Assembly (NCBI GenBank): GCA_016711125.1
Contig: JADJTQ010000014.1
Span: 186,001-250,000, forward strand
DNA length: 64,000 nt
Direction of reading: 5' to 3'
From: Saprospiraceae bacterium
GTDB taxonomy: Bacteria > Bacteroidota > Bacteroidia > Chitinophagales > Saprospiraceae
The translations under genes were made by a program, and so were the position numbers. Shown in pieces: positions 49,376 through 57,770 of this stretch. How positions within the stretch are numbered: position 1 is the first letter of the stretch; each line of letters begins with the position of its first letter. Under the pieces are notes generated by a model that was given only the letters and a program-made list of their open reading frames with translations, did not search any database and was not told the origin of the DNA.

Positions 49376-50527
49376 TCAGCCTGTTAGTGGCCATCAGTCT
49401 GCCTGTGGGTTTGCAGGCCCAGGAAGTATTTACCTATTCCAGGTCGGATAGTATTTCCTATGCCCCTGTATCAGCAGGGAGCCTGGAAGGAATTAATACA
49501 ATTTGGAAAAGCGTCTATTGCCGGTGGACAGGATTTTCCCCTGTTGCGGCAGCGGTTGGGCTATGCGGCATTTATGACCCAAAACTACAGTGCCAGTATA
49601 CAGCATTATGAACGGGTGCTGCGGGAGGATGCTTATAACCAGGCGGCGCATACCTATATCTACTGGAGCCGGATCAACCTGAATCAACCGGAAATGGCGA
49701 GGGCGGAAATAAAATTTATGGCCGCCGCCGATATACCCCTGGTGGAGCAAAAGGCAAGTCGTATTCATTCAGTGGGGTTGGAGTACAGTCATAAGCAAAC
49801 CTCACTCAGCGAAAGAGGCAATGCCAGTTATACCCGGTTATTACTGGGTGCCCGGCTTGGGAGGTTCATATGGATCAGTCCTTTGCCTTTTATAAACAGA
49901 CCATCAGTGAACCCTTGCTCACGGCCGTGAACAATAACAATAAGATCGCGATCAACCAGGTGGAGTATTATAACCGGATACATATTAACCTGAACCGGCA
50001 TTGGCAGTTGAAAGCCGCCTGGCATTATCTGAATACGCCCTTTAATAATTTCAAGTATAATAATAACCTGCTGCTGGCCGGGGTAAAATATTATGGCAGT
50101 TATTTTGATTTGCAGGCCGATGCTATTGTGGGGAAACTGACGGATACCTCTTTACAGCAATATAACCTGCAGCTGGGCTTGTATCCGCTGGGCAATCTGA
50201 AACTCTATAGTTTTTCCACGGGTATGTTAAGACAGCAGGCGGGTTCGGCCTTTAATTTCAAACAGGTGCTGGGGTGCAGCTCAGTCCCGCCATCTGGCTC
50301 GAAGGAAATATCACAGCCGGGCGGTTTCATAACCTCACTGAGAATGATGCGCTGTATGTGTATCATGCCATCGATCCGAATACCGCCAAGGCCGGCATCA
50401 CCACGTATATCCTGCTGAAGCAAATCCAGCTTCAATTGGGCTATACACATGAAAAAGAGCTTTATACGGAACCAACAATACATTCACCCAACAATCAATT
50501 ACAGGAGGACTTATATGGAAACTTTAA
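49360..50527 (+). pseudogene. TPR outer-membrane barrel protein, four frameshifts
   Basis: A protein with a signal peptide (MRTLLISLLVAISLPVGLQAQ), TPR-like helices (ELIQFGKASIAGG; LGYAAFMTQNYSASIQHYERVLRED; HTYIYWSRINLNQPEMARAEIKFM), then a beta-strand region typical of small outer-membrane barrels (SVGLEYSHKQ; RIHINLNRHWQLKAAWHYL; YNLQLGLYPLGNLKLYSF; WLEGNITAGRF) ending QQSITGGLIWKL. Shifts lie near 49463, 49861, 50272 and 50461. It overlaps the upstream fusion gene by 16 bp and the downstream TPR gene by 13 bp. Likely an envelope complex with both neighbours; function unknown. Confidence 0.72.
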
Positions 50528-51135
50528 AGAAAATAATGACCGGCAGTATACTGTTATTCACGGTACTGATAGCCGGTGCCCAGCCCGAAAGTAAATGGCA
50601 GGCGGCTTGTAATGAAAGTTATACGCAGGAAGCCAATAAGCAATATAGCGCCGCGGTCAATTCGCTGAAAGCCGTTTATGACGAGAAGAGTTATGAACTG
50701 AATCTCCGGTTAGGCTGGCTGACCTATCTGAACAAGGAATATACAACAGCACAGTCTTATTATCAGAAAGCCGTTAACCTCCGTCCTTATTCGCTAGAGG
50801 CTAAATTTGGACTGATACAGCCACTGGCTGCATTGCAACTGACGGATAAAACCTTACTGGTTTATGAAGACATATTGAAGATTGATCCGCAACAGACCAA
50901 GGCCAATTACTGGGTTGGGGTGATCTGGTATAACCGGAAAAAATATGAAACAGCAGCCAGGTATTTTGAAAAACTGGTCAACCTATATCCCTTTGACTAC
51001 GATGGCAATCATATGCTGGCGTGGACTTATCTGAACATGGGCCGGAGTAATGATGCGAAGCTGCTTTTTGGTAAAGCTTTATTGGCAAAGCCAGGTGATG
51101 CTTCTTGTCTGGAGGGGTTGAAGCAGGTCAGGTAA
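50515..51135 (+). CDS. Exported TPR-repeat protein
   Basis: A 206-residue protein starting at the ATG at 50515 after an AGGAGG ribosome-binding site (50503-50508), inside the end of the preceding gene. A signal peptide (IMTGSILLFTVLIAGAQ) is followed by about four tetratricopeptide-like repeats: AACNESYTQEANKQYSAAVNSL, LGWLTYLNKEYTTAQSYYQKAVNL, EAKFGLIQPLAALQLTDKTLLVYEDIL and GVIWYNRKKYETAARYFEKLVNLYP. TPR proteins act as assembly scaffolds; here it is probably the periplasmic partner of the urea transporter-M23 and TPR-barrel proteins. Confidence 0.85.
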   Translation: METLKKIMTGSILLFTVLIAGAQPESKWQAACNESYTQEANKQYSAAVNSLKAVYDEKSYELNLRLGWLTYLNKEYTTAQSYYQKAVNLRPYSLEAKFGLIQPLAALQLTDKTLLVYEDILKIDPQQTKANYWVGVIWYNRKKYETAARYFEKLVNLYPFDYDGNHMLAWTYLNMGRSNDAKLLFGKALLAKPGDASCLEGLKQVR

Positions 51136-51966
51136 GTAAGTCGTAAGTAATAAGTTTTAAGTTATAAGTTGTGAGCTGTTTGTTATGGGTTAGTGGTTTC
51201 CGGCTTTTTTTTGTTAAAAGGCGGATGATGCGGGACAGTTCTTTTTCATTTTTAACCGCTTCTTTGCTGCTGTTGAAATACACCAGCCGCCGGTCCTTGT
51301 ATTCTCCTTCCAGTAAAGGGGATTTGATTTCAACAATCGCCGGATGGTGAAAGACGAGCAGGATGCGTTTGTTTTTGTATGGACCGAAGGTGAATAAATC
51401 GGCAGTTGTGTAATAACTGGGTGCATTCCATTTGATCCGTTCATTCAGGGTGGGCGCTGCTTTTTTGATCAGTTTGCGGACGGTATCAATTTCTTTACGC
51501 ACAGCTGGTTCCTGTTTGTCCAGCCATTCCTTTACCTGGGCGGCTTCTTTATTTTCGGGCGCTGCTTTTTTTTTAACCGCTGTTACTGTAGTTTTCTTTT
51601 TGCCGGCCATTCCTTCATTTTCTTTTACCCGGAACAGCACTATCTTTTTAATCAGGGCCAGGGGCAGGGGTTCTGTCAATGGAAATTGTACCGACCCTTT
51701 CCCGGTTTTATAACCAGCCAGGTCTTTTTTAAAAGCTTCATGACCGGTGGGCGTGGCATAAAAACCGATATGGTTTTCATAGCCGGCAAAGTACACCAGC
51801 GGTTTGCCCAGGTATTTGAAACCGGGCATACCATAACTGATCCCTTCCACCGCATCCGGTGCATTGTCACGAATAGTTTTGCGTATTTCTTCCAGGCGTT
51901 TTTTACCGTGGCCGGGAAACCGGCTATATACTGATCTGGTGTTTTGGCAGGAGTTGTTGATTTCAT
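51128..51966 (-). pseudogene. Tandem DUF1801 protein, one frameshift
   Basis: Two DUF1801 (YdhG-like) domains in one chain. Domain one is KTPDQYIAGFPATVKKRLEEIRKTIRDNAPDAVEGISYGMPGFKYLGK...VYFAGYENHIGFYATP, and domain two is VKEWLDKQEPAVRKEIDTVRKLIKKAAPTLNERIKWNAPSYYTTADLFTFG, joined by a Lys/Ala-rich linker. One base is missing near 51895-51905. The last twenty or so residues (KQLTTYNLKLITYDLL) come from intergenic repeat words and may not belong to the original protein. The family is cytosolic with a chaperone-like or uncharacterised role. Confidence 0.78.
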
Positions 51967-51984
51967 AAAATAAAATTGAAAGGT

Positions 51985-52509
51985 TTAATTTTCTTCCAGG
52001 TTCTTCTTCATATTCACCAGGTTTTGCAGCATATCTTTTCCAAGCAGTTTATCCATAAACAAGTTCATGATATTCATGGGGAACTTGCTGCGTCCATAGA
52101 ATAACTGGTGCACCCGTGTCTCGTGTTCGCTCACCGCGGTCACCGTCGTCTTCGCCCAGTTGGTGGCTTCGAAGGGTTTTTTGAAACGGATTTCCACTTC
52201 GGTGCTGACACCCTCTGTTAGTTTAGTGATTTCCTGTTCACCGATCCCTACATTTTTATCATTGCTGGTCCAGGCCGATTTGAATCCGACCGTGCCATCG
52301 GTTCCGGTATACACCAGATTAATATGGGGGTCCCGCATTACCCATACACTGTATTTCTCCTGGTTGCGGATCAGTTTCAGGTAATCGAATACCTCCTTCT
52401 GTGTTTTATTGATCACGATCTGCTTTTCGAGAGAGAAATCTTTTTTTACCAGCAAAGCGGTTAAGAAAAAAGCGGCGATGATGGCGGCGAGGATATACAC
52501 GAAGATCAT
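51985..52509 (-). CDS. SRPBCC family protein with membrane anchor
   Basis: A 174-residue START/Bet-v1-fold (polyketide cyclase-like) protein with an N-terminal hydrophobic helix (FVYILAAIIAAFFLTALLV) likely anchoring it in the inner membrane. The fold core reads FSLEKQIVINKTQKEVFDYLKLIRNQEKYSVW, TVGFKSAWTSN, GEQEITKLTEGVSTEVEIRFKKPF and ETRVHQLFYGRS. It probably binds a hydrophobic ligand; no enzymatic residues can be assigned. It lies between a DUF1801 gene and a DoxX gene on the same strand. Confidence 0.85.
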   Translation of the reverse strand: MIFVYILAAIIAAFFLTALLVKKDFSLEKQIVINKTQKEVFDYLKLIRNQEKYSVWVMRDPHINLVYTGTDGTVGFKSAWTSNDKNVGIGEQEITKLTEGVSTEVEIRFKKPFEATNWAKTTVTAVSEHETRVHQLFYGRSKFPMNIMNLFMDKLLGKDMLQNLVNMKKNLEEN

Positions 52510-52566
52510 GGTTAATTGGGGGATTGGTGAATAGGGGATTAGGAATTGGGTAATGGGAATTGGGGA

Positions 52567-52938
52567 TCAGTAGGCTTTCTGTTTGTTCCAGAAATAATAC
52601 GAAGCTGCTCCCAGGAGTACCGGGACGAGCATGAATAAAACGCCAGTATCGAATTTTTTCTGTACCATATAAATGGAGAAGATCGCCCCGGCCAGGTCGA
52701 AGAAGAGACCGGCATAGGCCCATTCCTTTATTTTATTGAGTCCCGGAACCAGGATAACCACGGCGCCGATGATCTTCGCCACACTGATAAACTGAATAAA
52801 GTAAACCGGGTACCCGAGGTAGCCATTCAGGAATTCAAGGGTCTGTCCTTTGGGGTTTATCCCTGAATAAGAAGACCAGATCATGAAAGCCGAGAAGAGG
52901 AGGGTGAAGACCCAGTAGAGGATTGTTTTTTGTTTCAT
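52567..52938 (-). CDS. DoxX-family membrane protein
   Basis: A 123-residue four-helix membrane protein. I start at MKQKTILYWVF (52938), because the upstream extension comes from an AAGAACCAAGATACC-type repeat. Helices: ILYWVFTLLFSAFMIWSSYSG, YPVYFIQFISVAKIIGAVVIL, WAYAGLFFDLAGAIFSIYMV and GVLFMLVPVLLGAASYYFW. DoxX-like proteins are linked to thiosulfate-quinone oxidation or oxidative stress, often without evidence for a specific reaction. Flanked by SRPBCC and VOC genes. Confidence 0.85.
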   Translation of the reverse strand: MKQKTILYWVFTLLFSAFMIWSSYSGINPKGQTLEFLNGYLGYPVYFIQFISVAKIIGAVVILVPGLNKIKEWAYAGLFFDLAGAIFSIYMVQKKFDTGVLFMLVPVLLGAASYYFWNKQKAY

Positions 52939-53106
52939 AACTAGAGTATTTAAGAACCAAGAACCAAGATACCAAGACGCCAAAGAAGAACCAAGATACA
53001 AGGGTACAAATAAAAATCAAAGTTTAAATCTCAAATCCTTCTAAGAAGGTTTTATTGAGATTTGGACATTACTAATGACTAACGACTATTGACTTAGCTG
53101 CTTTAC

Positions 53107-53952
53107 TTATTTTACTAGAAGATCACCTATTATGATTTTCTTCATCTGCAACAACGCCTTCATCGCTCCGGCGCCTTTTCCGGAATCCGTCATGATTTGT
53201 CCCATTTTGGCGGGGATGATCTGCCAGGAGACACCGAAGGGATCTTTGAGCCAGCCGCACATGCTTTCCGACCCGCCATTGCTGGTCATATAATTCCAGT
53301 AATGATCGATCTCTTCCTGGTCTTTACATTCCACCACAAAGGAAATAGCTTCATTAAAAGAAAAACCATGATTGCCGGCGCCATCCATGGCCATGAAGAC
53401 TTTGTCGTCAACGATGAACTGGGAATGTTTGACTTTACCTGCTACTTCGGCTCCCTCGTTGTCCTGGTATTTCAGGATACCATTGACCGAAGAGGAAGGG
53501 AAAAGCGCTGTATAATAATTCACGGCCGCTTCTGCCTTGCCGAAATGGTCATCTGTAAATAAGAAGCAGGGGGTAATCTTCTGATTAACGGCACTGTAGC
53601 TTCCTTTATATAATTGCCAGGCCAGCCCGAATTTATCCTGTACGAAGGCATAGTACTCGCTCCACTCATATTTATCCAATGGCATCATGACCATACCGCC
53701 CTCAATCAGTTTTGCATAGAGCGCATCAATCTCTTCGTTGGTTTCACTGGTGACAAACATTGAAATGGATGGATTGAATTTAAACATCGGTCCGCCATTC
53801 AGTCCCATAAACTTCTGTCCGTGCAGGTTGAAGTTCACTACCATTGGCGTATCGAACGTAATACCGGATTCCGGGAACAAACTGCAGTAAAAATCAGCGG
53901 CTTCTTTGGCGTTGCCATTGAACCAGAGGCAGGGGTGGATATTGTTGGACAT
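53107..53952 (-). CDS. Two-domain VOC/PhnB-like protein
   Basis: A 281-residue protein made of two vicinal-oxygen-chelate (VOC) domains of the PhnB/3-demethylubiquinone-like type. Domain one is IHPCLWFNGNAKEAADFYCSLFPES...YAFVQDKFGLAWQL, and domain two is ITPCFLFTDDHFGKAEAAVNYYTALFPSSS...CGWLKDPFGVSWQIIP. Such proteins adopt a glyoxalase fold and are often metal-binding, but no specific substrate is known. Cytosolic. Neighbours are DoxX and a second VOC gene on the same strand. Confidence 0.9.
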   Translation of the reverse strand: MSNNIHPCLWFNGNAKEAADFYCSLFPESGITFDTPMVVNFNLHGQKFMGLNGGPMFKFNPSISMFVTSETNEEIDALYAKLIEGGMVMMPLDKYEWSEYYAFVQDKFGLAWQLYKGSYSAVNQKITPCFLFTDDHFGKAEAAVNYYTALFPSSSVNGILKYQDNEGAEVAGKVKHSQFIVDDKVFMAMDGAGNHGFSFNEAISFVVECKDQEEIDHYWNYMTSNGGSESMCGWLKDPFGVSWQIIPAKMGQIMTDSGKGAGAMKALLQMKKIIIGDLLVK

Positions 53953-53992
53953 GTTGAAAAGTTAACAAGTTAAAAGTTTATAAGAACATCTA

Positions 53993-54066
53993 TAAAGTAC
54001 GAGGTACGAAGTACGAAGTACGCTGACGTTCTATGAAGAACTGCTTCTTAGAACGGGCTGTTTCCT
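53993..54066. repeat. 74-bp intergenic repeat, copy 1
   Basis: TAAAGTACGAGGTACGAAGT..., containing a hairpin with arms GTTCTATGAAG/CTTCTTAGAAC (one mismatch). Copy 2 at 54561-54634 differs at a single base, so the pair flanks the single-domain VOC gene. Confidence 0.85.
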
Positions 54067-54092
54067 GACACCTGACACCCGACATCAGACAC

Positions 54093-54530
54093 CTATTTCT
54101 GCGGTGTATGACTAACCATCCACATCACCCCGAACTGATCACTAAAGCTGCCGAAATAAGAGCCCCAGAACATATCCTGCATGGCCATGGTGACTTTTCC
54201 GCCAACGGAAAGCGCATTGAACAGCCGGTCGCATTCTTCCCGGCTATCGGGTTCGAGCATGATATGGGCATTGTTTCCGAAGTTCAGGCTAAAGCCCCAG
54301 GACTCCGGTGCATCGGTGCCCATCAGTATATGTCCGCCGGTGACTGGCAGTTCCACATGCATCACCAGGTTCTTATCGGCTTCCGCCATTGGCGGAGCAC
54401 CGGGTTGCGGCGGTACTTCACCAAAGCGCATTATTGGTCCGTTGAATTCAGTTTTGAAAGCCGCCTTATAAAAAAGGAAGGCTTCTTCCGTGTTACGGGC
54501 GAAGTTGAGGTAGGTGGAGACGCGGGCCAT
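54093..54530 (-). CDS. VOC/PhnB-like protein
   Basis: A 145-residue single VOC domain: VSTYLNFARNTEEAFLFYKAAFKTEFNGPIMRFGE, GGHILMGTDAPE, HIMLEPDSREECDRLFNALS and MFWGSYFGSFSDQFGVMWMV. Resembles PhnB-type glyoxalase-fold proteins, probably dimeric in the cytosol and of unknown substrate. It lies between two nearly identical 74-bp repeats, which suggests that the gene and repeat spread together or that the repeats mark its transcript ends. Confidence 0.9.
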   Translation of the reverse strand: MARVSTYLNFARNTEEAFLFYKAAFKTEFNGPIMRFGEVPPQPGAPPMAEADKNLVMHVELPVTGGHILMGTDAPESWGFSLNFGNNAHIMLEPDSREECDRLFNALSVGGKVTMAMQDMFWGSYFGSFSDQFGVMWMVSHTPQK

Positions 54531-54560
54531 ATGGGGTCGTTTATAAAGTGAAGTAATTAA

Positions 54561-54634
54561 TAAAGTACGAGGTACGAAGTACGAAGTACGCTGACGTTCT
54601 ATGAAGAACTACTTCTTAGAACGGGCTGTTTCCT
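54561..54634. repeat. 74-bp intergenic repeat, copy 2
   Basis: Second copy of the TAAAGTACGAGGTACGAAGT... unit with the GTTCTATGAAG/CTTCTTAGAAC hairpin. Only one base differs from copy 1 (53993-54066). Confidence 0.85.
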
Positions 54635-54653
54635 AACAGCCAACACCTAACAG

Positions 54654-55076
54654 CTAACAACCGCTTTCTGTATATTTCTTAAAGCTATCCAATATCGCCT
54701 GCCAACCCCCTTGCTGCAATTCAAGTGAATTTTCAGATTCGGGTTCAAAGATGACGGCTACATGGGTGTCATTTTCATTTTTAGTAAACAGGACATCCGC
54801 TTTGCGGCCATCGCCCATGGTATAAACAATTTTTTTATGAGTATCCACTTCATCATAGAAGCCCCAGAAGTCAAAACTGAAGCTGCCATCTTTGGCGGCC
54901 ATCGTGGAGGAAAACTTACCGCCGGGACGGAGATCGTTCGTGGAAGCCGGACAATGCCAGTCGGGACTGGCCTGGTTCCATTGCATGATATGTTCAGAAC
55001 CTGTATAATAGTCCCATACTTTTTCAACCGGAGCTGAAATTACGGCTTCAACCGTGATACGTGTTGGAGTAGACAT
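54654..55076 (-). CDS. SRPBCC/AHSA1-like protein
   Basis: A 140-residue Bet-v1-fold protein of the AHSA1 type: ITVEAVISAPVEKVWDYYTGSEHIMQWNQASPDWHCPAS, LRPGGKFSSTMAAKDG, FDFWGFYDEVDTHKKIVYTMGDGRKADVLF and HVAVIFEPESENSLELQQGGWQAILDSFKKY. Cytosolic, ligand unknown. It diverges from the GlxA regulator, with about 110 bp between the two starts, so that regulator may control it. Confidence 0.9.
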   Translation of the reverse strand: MSTPTRITVEAVISAPVEKVWDYYTGSEHIMQWNQASPDWHCPASTNDLRPGGKFSSTMAAKDGSFSFDFWGFYDEVDTHKKIVYTMGDGRKADVLFTKNENDTHVAVIFEPESENSLELQQGGWQAILDSFKKYTESGC

Positions 55077-55188
55077 GTTGGTTTTTGTTTTGCTTTGTAA
55101 ACTTACTGAGATTAACCAAAAGGGATGACCGGTAAAAACGACAATTCAAAGGGTTGATTGCGACAGGTAGTTTTAATACCTTTAAAAC

Positions 55189-56169
55189 ATGAAACATGTA
55201 TCCATCCTGGTACCGGAAACAGCGGTCATTGAAGCGGTGGCTGATCCCCGTTACCTGTTTTCTGCTGTAAATCACTTTCTGGCAGCTGCCGGAAAGGAGC
55301 CTTTATTTGAAGTAAAACTGGTTGGAACCCGTAAAGAAATCCGGTTGGATCATTCCGCATTTTCTGTTCATACGGACCTGTTGCTGCATGAAGTGGAGCA
55401 TACGGACCTGGTGATTATTCCGGCATTGAGCGGGAACCTGTCAGCGGCTATCGATGCGAACAAAACGATGATCCCCTGGATTATTGAACAATATAACAAA
55501 GGAGCGGAAGTGGCTTCCCTGTGTCTGGGTGCCTTTTTATTTGCTTCAACCGGATTGCTGGATGGAAAGAAATGTTCCACCCATTGGGGTTTTTGCAATG
55601 AGTTCAGGGCCATGTTTCCCAAAGTAGAAATGGTGGATGGAAGTATTATTACCGATGAGCAACGCTTGTACAGCAGCGGGGGGGCTAATTCTTACTGGAA
55701 CCTGTTACTCTACCTGGTGGAAAAGTATACCGACCGGGCCACCGCTATTCTGGCGGCGAAATATTTTGCGGTGGATATTGACCGCGACAGCCAGGCGGCG
55801 TTTATGTTGTTCAACGGACAGCGGGCGCATGAAGATGATACCATCAAACAGGTGCAGGCTTATCTGGAAGCGCATTATACCAATAAAGTGACGGTGGATG
55901 AGTTGGCCGAGCGTTTTGCCATTGGCCGACGGAGTTTTGAACGACGGTTTAAGAAAGCAACGAATAATACCGTGGTGGAATACCTGCAGCGGGTAAAAAT
56001 GGAGGCCGCCAAACGGAGTTTTGAAACCAGCCGTAAGAATATCAGCGAAGTGATGTTTGATGTGGGTTATACCGATACCAAGGCGTTCCGCACTGTGTTT
56101 AAAAAAGTAACCGGGCTGACCCCGGTGGAATACAGGAGTAAATACAATAAACAGGCAGTGCCGGCCTGA
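55189..56169 (+). CDS. GlxA-family AraC-type transcriptional regulator
   Basis: A 326-residue regulator with an N-terminal DJ-1/PfpI-like domain (SILVPETAVIEAV; DLVIIPALSGNLSAAID; GAEVASLCLGAFLFASTGLLDGKKCSTHWG, where the nucleophile-elbow cysteine is present) and a C-terminal AraC helix-turn-helix pair (TVDELAERFAIGRRSFERRFKKATNNTVVEYLQRVKMEAAKRSF; ISEVMFDVGYTDTKAFRTVFKKVTGLTPVEYR). Likely responds to a small molecule and activates neighbours. It diverges from the SRPBCC gene and ends exactly where the convergent DUF1801 gene ends. Confidence 0.93.
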   Translation: MKHVSILVPETAVIEAVADPRYLFSAVNHFLAAAGKEPLFEVKLVGTRKEIRLDHSAFSVHTDLLLHEVEHTDLVIIPALSGNLSAAIDANKTMIPWIIEQYNKGAEVASLCLGAFLFASTGLLDGKKCSTHWGFCNEFRAMFPKVEMVDGSIITDEQRLYSSGGANSYWNLLLYLVEKYTDRATAILAAKYFAVDIDRDSQAAFMLFNGQRAHEDDTIKQVQAYLEAHYTNKVTVDELAERFAIGRRSFERRFKKATNNTVVEYLQRVKMEAAKRSFETSRKNISEVMFDVGYTDTKAFRTVFKKVTGLTPVEYRSKYNKQAVPA

Positions 56170-56607
56170 TCATTTTTTCTTTTTCCTGAAATGCTCCTCG
56201 TCAATTATGATGGCTTCGTATATATAAGCCTGCAGCAGCTCCGGATCTATTTCTTTTAAGGACCTGAAATCCTTCCAGTATATCTGCTTTCTGCCACCTT
56301 TATCCAGGTATCCAATTTCATCGGTCAGCTGGTTGCCATAGGCAAAGCCAAATCGCACCCCTTCATAGGTTTTGGTTTTGCCCCAGGTAACGGAAGCCGG
56401 CCAGATAAAACAGAAATTGCGGTGATGATAGTAGTAGGGCACATTGAAGGATAATTTCTCCCGGGCTTCTGGCAGACAGTGGAAAACCAGTTTGCGCAAC
56501 CGTTCAACAATCACCAGTTCATCCTCCGGCAGGAAGGCCAGGAATTCGTCGATGGATTTGAAATCGACTTCCTGCATTTTCTTGAAGGATTGAGTACGCT
56601 TACTCAT
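56170..56607 (-). CDS. DUF1801 domain protein
   Basis: A 145-residue DUF1801 protein: FKSIDEFLAFLPEDELVIVERLRKLVFHCLPEAREKLSFNVPYYYHHRNFCFIWPASV. The family is small, cytosolic and widespread in Bacteroidota without an assigned reaction. Its start overlaps the end of the serpin-like gene by 8 bp on the same strand, so the two are probably translated together. A downstream start at MQEVDF (codon 11) is also possible. Confidence 0.88.
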   Translation of the reverse strand: MSKRTQSFKKMQEVDFKSIDEFLAFLPEDELVIVERLRKLVFHCLPEAREKLSFNVPYYYHHRNFCFIWPASVTWGKTKTYEGVRFGFAYGNQLTDEIGYLDKGGRKQIYWKDFRSLKEIDPELLQAYIYEAIIIDEEHFRKKKK

Positions 56608-57694
56608 TCGGATCCTTTTTATCCAGCGGGTTTAAGATTTCCGTATTATCCACTTTGAGCATAAAATAAGGCTCACCTCTTTTTTTATTTCTCAATAGTA
56701 TAAAAAACGGCTTATCCAGCAATAATTTTTTCGGGTGTTCTATTGATTTGACGCCACCTGTATCTACAGCTGCCACAGAAACCATAGAAGCTGAAGCTAC
56801 AATAGCCCCTCTCTGATTCAAGGAGAACGCTGTTTCCTGATAGGCGGTCGTTATTATAAATCCTCTGTTTCCGGATGTAAATTCCTGATCAATCAATGAC
56901 GAATAATTTTTATAAAGATTGAAATGGATATCCGGAACCCAAAGTTCGTCCGCTTCTTTTAGTATATATTTCCATTTATGCCGTGCTGATTTAGTTTCTG
57001 TCATCCCGGTTCTTATCAGGGAGTCGGTCTCCCCGATCACTTTCCGGAACGAAAAAGCCGGATTAACTCCTTTGCATACAATAATTTCCTGGCTACTGTC
57101 TTTCGGAATCAGGGACAGTATGAATTTTTCATCTGACTGATAATACAGGATTTTTGTTTTTGCTGTATCTGCATAGTCTCCAACCGGCTTTCCAAATGCC
57201 TGTACCGGCGTTTTCATGAATAAAAAAGGGGTTCGTGCGGGTAAGTAAGGATACTCAAAAGGAAGGGATTTTTCAAAAAAGGCACGTGCACTAATCTGAT
57301 CTGCTTCTATATGTGTTTCTGTTTTATATTCCCCAGGTAAGAGGCTATTTTGATAGCCGGTACTCTCAAAAAGCAAATGGAAATCCGGACTGCTGTTCGT
57401 ATTAAGCGCTACCGGAGATTTTAGCGCTTTTTCAATTTCATCCCAGGCCAATAAAAGGGTGGGGGTATAGGCTATATTCTTTCCGGCCGGGACTACGTTA
57501 TCAAGAGATAGAACAAATTCAGTGTGCTTTAGTGAGTCAGTGGACTGCAAAGGGACGGGAACCGGTTGATCTTTTTGTTGATTTTCTGCTGTACCGATGT
57601 TTGCTTCAGGCAGATATTTTTTTTTATAGCCTTTATTGAAGAATGCCAGTGCGGTAATCCCAATACTCAGCAACAGGAGAAGAATGTATTTCAT
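56600..57694 (-). CDS. Membrane-anchored serpin-like protein (tentative)
   Basis: A 364-residue protein with an N-terminal membrane segment (YILLLLLSIGITALAFF) and a large extracytoplasmic domain. Its last 130 residues read like a divergent serpin: ELWVPDIHFNLYKNYSSLIDQ (strand region), TTAYQETAFSLNQRGAIVASASM (hinge-like, compare EEGTEAAAAT) and LLLDKPFFILLRNKKRGEPYFMLKV (the serpin PFLFLIR...GxxLFMGRV ending). If so, it would inhibit or bind proteases outside the cell. No predicted P1 residue is given, and hinge alanines are only partly conserved. The alternative is an unrelated lipoprotein domain. Co-translated with DUF1801. Confidence 0.45.
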   Translation of the reverse strand: MKYILLLLLSIGITALAFFNKGYKKKYLPEANIGTAENQQKDQPVPVPLQSTDSLKHTEFVLSLDNVVPAGKNIAYTPTLLLAWDEIEKALKSPVALNTNSSPDFHLLFESTGYQNSLLPGEYKTETHIEADQISARAFFEKSLPFEYPYLPARTPFLFMKTPVQAFGKPVGDYADTAKTKILYYQSDEKFILSLIPKDSSQEIIVCKGVNPAFSFRKVIGETDSLIRTGMTETKSARHKWKYILKEADELWVPDIHFNLYKNYSSLIDQEFTSGNRGFIITTAYQETAFSLNQRGAIVASASMVSVAAVDTGGVKSIEHPKKLLLDKPFFILLRNKKRGEPYFMLKVDNTEILNPLDKKDPNE

Positions 57695-57770
57695 AGCATG
57701 TGGCTTAAACAGTTGGAATTTTCTGAACGATTGGTTCCCGGATTAATTGCAGGGCGGAGTATAAATAAAA

